Shown here piece after piece: positions 22,867 to 29,859 of a DNA stretch of 29,859 nucleotides (position 1 is the first letter of the stretch; every line of letters begins with the position of its first letter). The notes below the pieces were generated by a model. It was not told where the DNA came from. It did no database searches and saw only the letters and a program-made list of their open reading frames with translations. Origin of the DNA: an uncultured Collinsella sp. (GTDB taxonomy: Bacteria > Actinomycetota > Coriobacteriia > Coriobacteriales > Coriobacteriaceae); the NCBI GenBank assembly GCA_900542315.1, contig UQMV01000027.1:1-29859 (forward strand). Direction: 5' to 3'. The position numbers and the translations under genes were made by a program.

Positions 22867-25630
22867 ACTCGGCACTCTTGAGGGCACCGACCATGTCAAT
22901 CTTGTTGAGGGTACGGTTGGTGGCGAGGTTGACGATAAACGTAAAGCCAAAGGCCAGCAGCACGGACAGCACGTAGCTCAGCGGCTCGACCTCAACATCA
23001 AAATACAGCGACGGCATCTGCAAAATGTAGGTAAAGCTTTCGGCCAGCAAGCCACCCAGCGGCACGCCCAGCGCGGCGCCAATCGCCGTGAGGATCAACG
23101 TCTCCTTGTTGACGTAGTGGTGCACCTCGCCGCGGCGGAAGCCCAGCACCTTGATGGTCGCCAGCTCGCGCTCGCGCTCGGAGATGTTGGTGTTGGACAG
23201 CGTAAACACCACCACAAACGACAGGCACGCCGCCATAAAGGTCACGAGCACCACGACCGAATTGATAATCGTAAAGTTCGCCTCATAGTTTTCCCAATGC
23301 TCGGCCGTACTCGAAATCGTAAGCCAACCGTCACTCTTAAGATTCTTGCTAAACGCAATCTGGTCGGCCGACAAACCCTTAAGCAGCACAAAGACGCCGT
23401 TAAGGCGTGCGCTTCGACCGAACGCGCGCTCATAGGTACTCTGCGTCATATAGAGCGTGTTGCCCAGATAGTTGAGCGAAATGTCACTGACTTTGACCTT
23501 GGCAACATTGAGCGACGAATCCTGGACGTGAGCCGTATCGCCCGGCTGAATCCCCAGTACCAGCTGTGAACTCTTGCTCAGATACACGTCTCCGTCACGC
23601 AAAGACAGCGGTTCTTTGGACTCATCCTCCAGGCGCACGCAATCGCCCAAGTCACCCGTACGGTCGTCGGGAATCACGATGAGCTGCACGGTCTCACTCT
23701 TGCCGCCGAATGTAAAGGTGACATTGTCGGTCATAATCGGCAGCGTCGAGGTCACGGTCACGTTGGAATCATTGGCCGCGCTGCGCTCATCCAATGCCGC
23801 GCACGTCTGCGAAAAATCGTCGGGATTAGCGACCGCCAGCAAGTCGTAGCGCGTGATATGCCCGTACTGCTTGGGCGAAAGCGCCACCGACGTGTCACGG
23901 ATGCCCATTCCGCAGATCACGAGCGCTGTGCAGCCGGCGATACCGAAGATGGTCATAAAGGCGCGCTTTTTGTAGCGGAACAGGTTACGCGCCGCCACCT
24001 TGTTTAAGAAGCCCATGCGGCGCCAGATAAATCCGATACGCTCGAGCAGAATGCGCGAGCCGGCGCGCGGGGCCTTGGGGCGCATGAGCGAGGCTGGGGT
24101 CTCGGCCATCTCGTGGCGGCAGGCGATAATCGTAGCGCCCACCACGCCCACGGCAAACAGCGCCACCGACACGATTGAAGACACGATATCGTACGAAAGC
24201 AGCATCTGAGGCAGCGAGTACATGTCGTCGAACACCGTAAACAGGAACAGCGGCAGGCCCACAAATCCGATGATGTTGCCGAGCACGCCGCCGATCAGAC
24301 ACGCCCACAGCGCATAGTCCACGTATTTGGACAGGATACGCCCACGTGAATAGCCAAGCGCCTTGTACAGGCCAATGAGCGTGCGCTCCTCCTCGACCAT
24401 GCGCGTGGCGGTGGTAAGGCTGATGAGCACGGCGACGATAAAGAAGATAAACGGGAACACGGTGGCGATGGCCTCGATCGAAGAACTGTCGCTCTCGACG
24501 CTCGAGTAGCTTGCGATGTTACCGCGGTCCTGAATGTACCAGGTGCATTCGCCCAGATCGGAAAGCTCGGCGCGGGCATCGGCAAAATGCTGGTCGGCGG
24601 CGGCGCGGCGCTGGTCCAAGTCGGCCTGCGCCTGAACGCGCTCCTCGCTGCCCTCGGCCATGCGGTTGATGTTATCCTGCTCGATTCCAAAGAGCATATT
24701 CGCCTCGCGCTCGGCCGTATCCAAGCTTGCCGGCGTGTCGACCGTCAGCTCCTGAGCGCGCGCCTTCTCACGCTCCTCGCGGATCTTCTCGATATTGCCT
24801 TTAACCTCGTTGATCTTTGTCGTGTAAGCATCTGAATAGGAGTTAAGACTCTTGGCTCCCTCGACGATCACGTGGACCGCGGAGTAGGAAGAAGATGTCG
24901 TGGCATCCTCGCTCACATAGAACTTATAGTCCGCCGCCGAAGCAGCGCGAAAGGCGTTGACTGTCGAGTCGGAGCTCACGTCGGTGGGGTCGAGAACCTC
25001 GGCCGTAATGGTGTAATCGCCCGCGGCAAACTGATCCTTGGCACTTTGGTTCGACGAGCTTGCGTCATTGGCGGCAAAACTCACGGTATCGCCGAGCTTT
25101 TTGCCCGAAGCCTTCAGGAACTTCGAAGTTACCGCCACCTCATCCGATGCCTCGGGCAGCGTACCGCTCACCAGCACCGGCTGATCGATGTTCTCCTTGG
25201 AAAGGCTCTGCACGACCACGCGCTCGCGCGTTGTGCCCACGGCGGTGTAGGCGGTCTCGGTGTAGATACCCTCGGCCGTCTCGACGCCGTCGACCTCTTG
25301 GATAGCCGCGAGATCGTCGCGCGTAAGGCCATAGGTCGACTGCACGTTAATGTCATAGACATTCTGCTGGTCAAAGTAGGCGTCAACCGAATCGCACAAA
25401 TCCTCGCAGCCCGCCTTAAGGCCGCACATCACACTCACGCCGAGCGCGGTGATGGCCACGATGGACAAGAAGCGCTTAAGACTGCCCCGAATCGTGCAGT
25501 AGATGCCACGGCGAAATACCGTCGGCACCATATCGTTTGAGCTTTGGGCGGTACGGTAGGTCGCGAACTCCCGGTCGCGACTCACGTGATCCGTATCGTG
25601 ATTTTGGCTGTTATGGCGATCTTGGTCCAT
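22865..25630 (-). CDS. FtsX-family ABC transporter permease (large, two FtsX domains)
   Basis: A membrane protein of about 921 residues. An N-terminal TM (RFLSIVAITALGVSVMCGL) precedes a large extracytoplasmic domain, which contains a charged coiled-coil stretch (about 275-350, KINEVKGNIEKIREEREKAR then a run of EQDNINRMAEGSEERVQAQA type). Three TMs of the first FtsX domain follow (FPFIFFIVAVLISLTTATRM, then GGVLGNIIGFVGLPLFLF and VALFAVGVVGATIIACR). A second single TM, a second extracytoplasmic domain and a C-terminal FtsX domain (INSVVVLVTFMAACLSF, ERELATIKVLGFRRGEV) complete it. Such MacB/YvbJ-like permeases export or extract peptides, lipids or lipoproteins; the substrate is unknown. ATG at 25630 is 5 bases beyond the ATPase stop; a GTG at 25642 would overlap it. 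Confidence 0.9.
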   Translation of the reverse strand: MDQDRHNSQNHDTDHVSRDREFATYRTAQSSNDMVPTVFRRGIYCTIRGSLKRFLSIVAITALGVSVMCGLKAGCEDLCDSVDAYFDQQNVYDINVQSTYGLTRDDLAAIQEVDGVETAEGIYTETAYTAVGTTRERVVVQSLSKENIDQPVLVSGTLPEASDEVAVTSKFLKASGKKLGDTVSFAANDASSSNQSAKDQFAAGDYTITAEVLDPTDVSSDSTVNAFRAASAADYKFYVSEDATTSSSYSAVHVIVEGAKSLNSYSDAYTTKINEVKGNIEKIREEREKARAQELTVDTPASLDTAEREANMLFGIEQDNINRMAEGSEERVQAQADLDQRRAAADQHFADARAELSDLGECTWYIQDRGNIASYSSVESDSSSIEAIATVFPFIFFIVAVLISLTTATRMVEEERTLIGLYKALGYSRGRILSKYVDYALWACLIGGVLGNIIGFVGLPLFLFTVFDDMYSLPQMLLSYDIVSSIVSVALFAVGVVGATIIACRHEMAETPASLMRPKAPRAGSRILLERIGFIWRRMGFLNKVAARNLFRYKKRAFMTIFGIAGCTALVICGMGIRDTSVALSPKQYGHITRYDLLAVANPDDFSQTCAALDERSAANDSNVTVTSTLPIMTDNVTFTFGGKSETVQLIVIPDDRTGDLGDCVRLEDESKEPLSLRDGDVYLSKSSQLVLGIQPGDTAHVQDSSLNVAKVKVSDISLNYLGNTLYMTQSTYERAFGRSARLNGVFVLLKGLSADQIAFSKNLKSDGWLTISSTAEHWENYEANFTIINSVVVLVTFMAACLSFVVVFTLSNTNISERERELATIKVLGFRRGEVHHYVNKETLILTAIGAALGVPLGGLLAESFTYILQMPSLYFDVEVEPLSYVLSVLLAFGFTFIVNLATNRTLNKIDMVGALKSAE

Positions 25631-25635
25631 GGGCG

Positions 25636-26337
25636 CTACCACTCGATCGTCTCGATCGGCACGGGATTTTGCTGGACCGTCTCGCTCTCCACGCGGCCGT
25701 TCTTAAAGCGGATTAGGCGGTCGGCCATGGGCGCCAACGCGGAGTTGTGGGTGATGATAATGATCGTAATGCCCTGATTGCGACAGGTGTCCTGTAGCAG
25801 CTGCAAGATCTGCTTGCCGGTTTTGTAGTCGAGTGCACCCGTGGGCTCGTCGCATAAAAGCAGCTTGGGGTTCTTGGCCAGTGCGCGGGCAATGGACACG
25901 CGCTGCTGCTCGCCGCCCGATAGCTGCGCGGGGAAGTTGGCGAGGCGCTCGCCCAGGCCAACCTGGCAAAGCGTTTGCTCGGCATCGAGCGAATCGGGGC
26001 AGATTTGCGCCGCGAGCTCGACGTTTTCGAGCGCCGTCAGGTTGGGGACCAGATTGTAGAACTGGAAGACAAAGCCGACGTCGGCGCGGCGGTACTCCAC
26101 GAGCTGCGCCTCGTTGGCAGCGCTCACGTCACGCCCGTCCACCGTCACGGTGCCGGAGGTCGCCGTATCCATGCCGCCCAGAATGTTGAGCGCCGTGGTC
26201 TTGCCGGCACCCGAAGCACCCAGAATGATGGCGAGCTCGCCGCGCTCGACCGTAAAGCTTGCGCCGTCGAGCGCATGAATGCGGGCGTCGCCCTCGCCGT
26301 ATGCTTTGATGACGTCTTTGAATTCGATATAGGCCAT
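25636..26337 (-). CDS. ABC transporter ATP-binding protein (MacB/LolD type)
   Basis: A 233-residue ATPase. The motifs are Walker A GASGAGKTT (about 40-48), Q-loop FVFQFYNLVPNLTALEN, signature LSGGEQQR, Walker B LLLCDEPTGALD and switch His in IIITHNSALA. The Leu-rich Q-loop and the EPTGALD motif place it with LolD/MacB/SalX-type ATPases that work with FtsX permeases. It directly precedes the large permease gene, so the two form the exporter. GGAAGCG before the ATG is a modest ribosome site. The inverted family A repeat lies about 55 bases upstream. Confidence 0.93.
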   Translation of the reverse strand: MAYIEFKDVIKAYGEGDARIHALDGASFTVERGELAIILGASGAGKTTALNILGGMDTATSGTVTVDGRDVSAANEAQLVEYRRADVGFVFQFYNLVPNLTALENVELAAQICPDSLDAEQTLCQVGLGERLANFPAQLSGGEQQRVSIARALAKNPKLLLCDEPTGALDYKTGKQILQLLQDTCRNQGITIIIITHNSALAPMADRLIRFKNGRVESETVQQNPVPIETIEW

Positions 26338-26390
26338 CGATCGCTTCCAATCTGGTCGGATAACTCTTTAGTATTACCCATTTCGCACCG

Positions 26391-26437
26391 ACCAAAAAGG
26401 GACAGGTTTATTTTGGCAGGTTTTATATGGGGAAACG
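26391..26437. repeat. Dispersed hairpin repeat, family A, copy 5 (inverted, left arm decayed)
   Basis: ACCAAAAAGGGACAGGTTTA then TTTTGGCAGGTTTTAT. It is the reverse complement orientation of the other copies. The outer arm should read CCTGCC but reads CCGACC, so the stem is shortened. Confidence 0.8.
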
Positions 26438-26538
26438 GCAGCTATAGATGAGGCGCCGGGGAGGCAGAGAAATCATCGACGGGGTCAGGCCGACCGCCAA
26501 ACACAACGCACGCATCTCAATCTGTCAGCCAAATCATT

Positions 26539-26567
26539 CGAACAGCTGTTCGTTTCTATGATATGAT
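26539..26567 (+). promoter_or_regulatory. SOS-box-like palindrome (CGAACAGCTGTTCG) over the promoter of the GyrI-like gene
   Basis: 26539-26552 is a perfect 14-bp palindrome with the GAAC-N4-GTTC core bound by LexA/DinR in Gram-positive and actinobacterial species. It ends 5-10 bases before candidate -10 boxes TATGAT (26557-26562 and 26562-26567), a position suited to repression. The downstream gene is GyrI/SbmC-like; sbmC is LexA-controlled in E. coli. Confidence 0.6.
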
Positions 26568-26608
26568 TCAGCTATCTAAGCAGGCCAATACGCAGAAAGG
26601 CGGCCAAC

Positions 26609-27247
26609 ATGGCGTTCGACTTTAAGAAGGAATGCAAGGAGCTCTACAAACCTGCAAGCAAGCCGAGTATCGTAACTGTCCCGCCTATGAGCTACGTTGC
26701 CGTTCGCGGAAAGGGCAACCCAAATACCGAAGGTGGCGAGTATCAAAACGCCCTGCCGCTACTTTACGGCATCGCCTATACCGTCAAGATGTCGAAGAAA
26801 GGCTCAAGGAGTATCGAGGGCTATTTCGACTTTGTGGTACCGCCGCTCGAGGGTTTCTGGTGGCAAGACTCCCCGAGCGGCGACATCGATTATGTACGCA
26901 AAGACGATTTCAACTTTATCTCGTGCATCCGCCTGCCCGATTTCGTCAGCCGAGATGACTTTGACTGGGCAGTCGCGGAGGCCACGACCAAAAAGAAACT
27001 GGACTTTTCCGCCGTTGAGCTGCTTAAAGTTGACGAGGGCCTCTGCGTTCAATGCATGCACACCGGGCCCTACGACAACGAACCGGCGACCGTAGACGCT
27101 ATGCATGAATACGCGACCGAGCTGGGCTATGTCTCCGACTTCTCAGGCACCCGTTTACATCACGAAATCTATCTCTCCGATCCACGCAAATGTGCACCGG
27201 AGAAACTTAAGACCGTGGTTCGTCATCCTATCAAGCGTGCTGAATAG
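26609..27247 (+). CDS. GyrI/SbmC-like small-molecule-binding protein
   Basis: A 212-residue stand-alone GyrI-like domain protein. The opening KKECKELYKPASKPSIVTVP and PPMSYVAVRGKGNPN, then GYFDFVVPPLEGFWW, and the later QCMHTGPYDNEPATVDAMHEY and RLHHEIYLSDPRKCAPEKL match the two-lobed SHS2 fold of the GyrI/AraC effector-binding family (COG4832-like). E. coli SbmC/GyrI protects DNA gyrase from toxins such as microcin B17 and is SOS-induced; other members bind or hydrolyse drugs. There is no HTH domain, so it is not a regulator by itself. AGAAAGGCGG precedes the ATG. It is preceded by an SOS-like box and appears monocistronic. Confidence 0.85.
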   Translation: MAFDFKKECKELYKPASKPSIVTVPPMSYVAVRGKGNPNTEGGEYQNALPLLYGIAYTVKMSKKGSRSIEGYFDFVVPPLEGFWWQDSPSGDIDYVRKDDFNFISCIRLPDFVSRDDFDWAVAEATTKKKLDFSAVELLKVDEGLCVQCMHTGPYDNEPATVDAMHEYATELGYVSDFSGTRLHHEIYLSDPRKCAPEKLKTVVRHPIKRAE

Positions 27248-27320
27248 CGTGGGGCATCATTTCACGCGCTAGGTTTTAAGCCAGCCAACCAGCCGCCTCC
27301 TAGGCCGTCCGGTAATAATC

Positions 27321-27347
27321 TTGACGCGGCCCGTCGCATCTTATAAG
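27321..27347 (+). promoter_or_regulatory. Probable promoter of the CLC antiporter gene
   Basis: TTGACG (27321-27326), a short 15-base spacer and TATAAG (27342-27347). Transcription would start near 27354, leaving a leader of about 65 bases that contains a terminator-like hairpin. Confidence 0.5.
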
Positions 27348-27360
27348 TTTGTTTTGCTAA

Positions 27361-27403
27361 AGCTGGAAGGCCTCTCAACGATGCGCAACTCCAGCTCTTT
27401 TTC
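27361..27403 (+). terminator. Terminator-like hairpin in the leader of the CLC antiporter gene
   Basis: AGCTGGA (27361-27367) pairs with TCCAGCT (27390-27396), then CTTTTTCT, ending 15 bases before the first start codon. It may terminate read-through from the GyrI-like gene or attenuate the antiporter gene. Confidence 0.6.
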
Positions 27404-27417
27404 TATCAAGAGAGCAA

Positions 27418-28668
27418 GTGTCGGAAAGCAAAATGTCAGAAAGCAGCGCATCGAGCAGGATTAAACGACTGGTCAACACCTATAGCGGCCTCGTGCTTAT
27501 GGGTGCCGTCGGAATCCCTATCGGCATCATCGTTGGCGTCATCTGTGCCCTCTTTGGACGCGTGCTTCTGGCGATTGGCGTCTTCCGCGACGAGTACATC
27601 ACCCTGCTTCTTCCCTTCCTCGCCCTCGCGGGCCTTGCCATCGTGTTTGCCTACCGTACTTGGGGCAAGGGCACCGACCGCGGCATGAGCCTGGTATTTG
27701 ACGTAGGCCACGGGCGCGAAGACGTCATCTCCCCGCGTCTCGTGCCGCTCGTTATGCTGAGCACGTGGGGGACGCACCTCTTTGGCGGCAGCGCGGGACG
27801 CGAGGGCGTAGCCGTGCAGATCGGTGCAACCGTTTCGCACTGGATCGGCCGGCGTCTACCTTTCCGAAACCCCGGCAACACGTTTTTGCTTATCGGCATG
27901 GCTGCCGGCTTTGCCGGACTCTTTCGAACGCCACTCGCCGCCACGGTCTTTGCTATCGAAGTACTGGTCGCAGGACGCATGGAATACCGCGCGCTGTTTC
28001 CCGCGCTTACGGCCTCACTCGCCGCAAGTGTGACCTCGGGCGCCCTGGGACTCGAGAAGTTCGAGGTCGCCGTTACCGCCTCATACGCGCTTGACCTCCC
28101 CGGTCTTGGACGGCTTGCGGTGTTGGGCATCGCGTTTGGCATGGTTGGCGGCGCCTTTGCCTGGTGCCTTGCCCACGCCAAGACCCTTGCGGCGCGGCTA
28201 CTCCCCAACCCCTATGTGCGCATCGCCGTTATGGGCATTGCGCTATCGGCGATTCTGTTCACACTGTGGCAGGGGCGATACTGCGGACTTGGTACCAACC
28301 TGATATCGGCAGCGCTCAACGGTGACGGCAAGGACGCCATCATGCCTTGGGACTGGGCGCTCAAATTCGCACTCACCATCGCCACGCTTGCCGCAGGATA
28401 TCAAGGTGGTGAGGTAACGCCGCTGTTCTCCATCGGAGCAAGCCTGGGTGTCGTGCTCGCCGGAATTCTCGGCATGCCCGTCGAGTTCTGCGCCGCGCTG
28501 GGCTACGCCGCCGTCTTTGGCGGCGCCACCAACACGCTGCTCGCGCCAATCCTTATCGGTTGCGAGGTCTTCGGTTTCGGTAATCTGCCGGCGTTCTTCA
28601 TCGTCTGCGTTGTGGCTTACCTATTCAACATGGATAAGTCCATCTACGCCCTGCAGGAGCGGGCGTAG
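27418..28668 (+). CDS. CLC-family antiporter resembling fluoride/proton (CLC-F) exporters
   Basis: A 416-residue CLC membrane protein with about ten hydrophobic segments and no CBS domains. The gating-glutamate motif is GGSAGREGVAVQIG (Glu129). The chloride-type GSGIP is absent. The later anion-site segment is GYQGGEVTPLFSIGASLG (about 327-344), the pattern I associate with the fluoride-specific clade. CLC-F proteins exchange cytoplasmic fluoride for protons and give fluoride resistance; a chloride/nitrate role cannot be excluded. The first start is GTG 27418, and an ATG at 27433 in frame is equally possible, both with modest ribosome sites. A leader hairpin lies just upstream, but I could not recognise a fluoride riboswitch aptamer. 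Confidence 0.85.
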   Translation: MSESKMSESSASSRIKRLVNTYSGLVLMGAVGIPIGIIVGVICALFGRVLLAIGVFRDEYITLLLPFLALAGLAIVFAYRTWGKGTDRGMSLVFDVGHGREDVISPRLVPLVMLSTWGTHLFGGSAGREGVAVQIGATVSHWIGRRLPFRNPGNTFLLIGMAAGFAGLFRTPLAATVFAIEVLVAGRMEYRALFPALTASLAASVTSGALGLEKFEVAVTASYALDLPGLGRLAVLGIAFGMVGGAFAWCLAHAKTLAARLLPNPYVRIAVMGIALSAILFTLWQGRYCGLGTNLISAALNGDGKDAIMPWDWALKFALTIATLAAGYQGGEVTPLFSIGASLGVVLAGILGMPVEFCAALGYAAVFGGATNTLLAPILIGCEVFGFGNLPAFFIVCVVAYLFNMDKSIYALQERA

Positions 28669-28695
28669 ATGGATGTCCAGGCAGGTGGTCTCAAC

Positions 28696-28834
28696 CGGAA
28701 ACGGCGTCCCACTCTGAGGCTGTATTCCGGGGCACGGTTTCCGCTCGGGACGCCATTCGGAAAGCGCATCCCGCTTTAAAACAGAATTCCGGGACGTGGT
28801 TTCCGTCTGAGCCTCCATTCGGAAAGCGTGTCCC
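28696..28834. repeat. Five-unit alternating inverted repeat array (REP/BIME-like)
   Basis: The 15-base motif CGGAAANC-N4-CCC occurs on alternating strands at 28696(+), 28729(-), 28758(+), 28791(-) and 28820(+). Start-to-start distances are 33, 29, 33 and 29, so loops are exactly 18 and 14 bases. Flanks are partly shared (CATT before plus copies, ATTCC before minus copies). It fills the gap between the convergent CLC and Ogt genes. Confidence 0.9.
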
Positions 28835-28874
28835 GTTCTTTCACGGCATCTTGGCTATGCAAAGTGCTCGAGCG

Positions 28875-29453
28875 CTACACCTCGTACGCGCCCTCAAGCC
28901 GCAGCAGCCACTCCTTGCGATCAAGCCCGCCGGCATATCCGTTGAGCGATCCGTCGGCCGCCACCACGCGATGGCACGGCACGATAATCGAAATGGGATT
29001 ACGCGCAACCGCAGCCCCCACCGCACGAGGAGACACAACGGGTGCCTCGTTTCCCGGCACACGATGTCGAGCCGCAACACGCCGGGCGATCTCGCCATAC
29101 GTAGCGACCTCGCCACGCGGAATAGAAAGCAGCTCAAACCAAACCTCGCGCTGAAACGCCGTGCCAATCAAATGCAACGGCGGCGTAAACCGAGGTTCCT
29201 GCCCTGCAAAATAAGCATTCAGCCAAGCCCAGGAACGCTCAAGCACCGAAGACGCCGCACCATTTGCCGGACTCGCTGACGACATGCCGCCAGCACCAGA
29301 AACTGCATCGGCGCCTTCAACATGTTCGGGATCTTCTTTGAGAAGCGTGGAGCCAAAGTGCTCCTGTCCCTCAAACCAAAGCCCCGTCAGACCGCGGCCA
29401 TCAGCGGCAAGCAAGATTTCGCCCAAAGGCGAAGCAAACGTCGTCGTGACCAC
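28875..29453 (-). CDS. ogt: Methylated-DNA--protein-cysteine S-methyltransferase (Ogt/MGMT)
   Basis: A 192-residue suicide repair protein that transfers alkyl groups from O6-alkylguanine to its own cysteine. The active site is IIVPCHRVVAADGSLNGYAGG with Cys160. The DNA-binding helix region FQREVWFELLSIPRGEVATYGEIARRV (about 100-126) is intact, with the Tyr of TYGEIA and the minor-groove Arg of SPRAVGAAVARNP. The N-terminal domain is poorly conserved and contains an insertion rich in Ala, Gly and Ser (about 47-70). The start is GTG at 29453, supported by AAAGGAG seven bases ahead; no ATG fits. It is convergent with the CLC gene. Being DNA repair, it is thematically near the SOS-like box but has no such box itself. 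Confidence 0.93.
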   Translation of the reverse strand: MVTTTFASPLGEILLAADGRGLTGLWFEGQEHFGSTLLKEDPEHVEGADAVSGAGGMSSASPANGAASSVLERSWAWLNAYFAGQEPRFTPPLHLIGTAFQREVWFELLSIPRGEVATYGEIARRVAARHRVPGNEAPVVSPRAVGAAVARNPISIIVPCHRVVAADGSLNGYAGGLDRKEWLLRLEGAYEV

Positions 29454-29613
29454 CAGCGGCTCCTTTCAAAACTCCGCAACATAATACCGCGAACTGTGCA
29501 GACAACCCCGCAGATACGCATGGACAAGCCCGCGATTGCTTAAGTGAGGCTGTTTTCTTTTCAATATCGACCAGCACCCGAGCCATGCGCCCAAAAACAC
29601 TAGCAGCAATAAT
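29454..29613. other. Upstream region of ogt, no recognised gene
   Basis: Holds the ogt ribosome site and presumably its promoter. I see no convincing coding sequence; open frames here have no family resemblance and lack good ribosome sites. Confidence 0.5.
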
Positions 29614-29793
29614 GAAGGTGAATGGTTTTCCGAGAAGTGAACGAGTGAAATCGGGACCCCGAAGCATCCGCACTTTTTGATTACAAAACCGCAGGATTCA
29701 TGTGGCAAAACTGCAGGAAATAACGGACATAACATGCCGATGCTTCGAGGACCCAAAATAGGTCGTTCACTTCTCGGGAAACCATTCACCTTC
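29614..29793. repeat. 180-bp nested inverted-repeat element (MITE-like)
   Basis: Outer arms of 31 bp, 29614-29644 (begins GAAGGTGAATGGTTTTCCGA) and 29763-29793, differ at one position. Inner arms GGGACCCCGAAGCATC (29653-29668) and GATGCTTCGAGGACCC (29739-29754) pair with two mismatches. No transposase is encoded inside. Confidence 0.85.
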
Positions 29794-29859
29794 GATTCAG
29801 ATCAGGTCGCGCGCGCAGACGTGGTGTAAGAGTGTCCTGAGGTCCGTCGCTGCAAGTCC
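29794..29859. other. Right-edge sequence, nothing recognised
   Basis: The last 66 bases show no gene start, repeat or terminator that I can support. Confidence 0.4.

Noticed and set aside
27248..27417. Fluoride (crcB-motif) riboswitch ahead of the CLC gene
   Set aside because: The conserved aptamer elements as I remember them are not present; only the terminator-like stem is.
29466..29789. 107-codon minus-strand frame upstream of ogt
   Set aside because: It spans the arms of the 180-bp inverted repeat, has no good ribosome site and no recognisable domain.
1..29859. tRNA, rRNA or replication origin
   Set aside because: I saw no cloverleaf-like GTTCRANNC sequence, rRNA stretch or DnaA-box cluster.

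Overview
The window looks like chromosomal DNA of a gut actinomycete of the class Coriobacteriia, most likely Collinsella or a close relative. The grounds are moderately high GC with strong G/C at third codon positions, the gene repertoire (actinobacterial-type glutamate-family ABC importer, M18 aminopeptidase, SEC-C methionine aminopeptidase, DXS-like protein) and a very high density of short palindromic intergenic elements. The genus is an inference; there is no rRNA or tRNA in the window to test it.

Layout. 1-1462 (minus): an HD-domain protein followed by a CmpB-type membrane protein that runs off the left edge. 1691-3472 (plus): a divergent DXS-like thiamine-diphosphate enzyme with a terminator, then a regular array of alternating inverted repeats (3530-3745) before a convergent iron-type alcohol dehydrogenase. 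5069-6685: an IS30-family insertion sequence with 26-bp inverted ends, flanked by an exact 14-bp direct repeat. 6792-11212: a polar amino-acid uptake operon (Tat-type lipoprotein, two permeases, ATPase, then a class-I amidotransferase/gamma-glutamyl hydrolase) ending in a strong terminator. 11252-13513 (minus): a two-gene signalling operon, degenerate GGDEF-REC-HD-GYP plus a free Hpt protein. 13725-15524: an alpha/beta hydrolase and a divergent radical-SAM protein.

15685-20578: methionine aminopeptidase, a D-2-hydroxyacid dehydrogenase, M18 aminopeptidase (minus) and a phosphofructokinase. 20575-22427 holds one membrane-anchored XRE regulator set among several palindromic elements. 22428-26337: a small conserved unknown, then an ATPase plus FtsX-type permease (minus). 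26539-29453: a GyrI/SbmC-like gene behind a perfect SOS-box-like palindrome, a CLC antiporter resembling the fluoride-exporting clade and preceded by a leader terminator, a five-unit alternating repeat array, and an O6-alkylguanine methyltransferase (minus). The last 400 bases contain no convincing gene, only a 180-bp nested inverted repeat.

The most unusual feature is the intergenic DNA. Nearly every large gap holds a palindromic element. Several families have a fixed length and conserved complementary ends but a variable centre: three 67-bp copies, three 55-bp copies in one array, a five-unit array with exact 33/29-bp spacing, five copies of a roughly 50-bp hairpin that can double as a terminator, and three single long nested hairpins of 160-180 bp. 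No transposase in the window obviously mobilises them.
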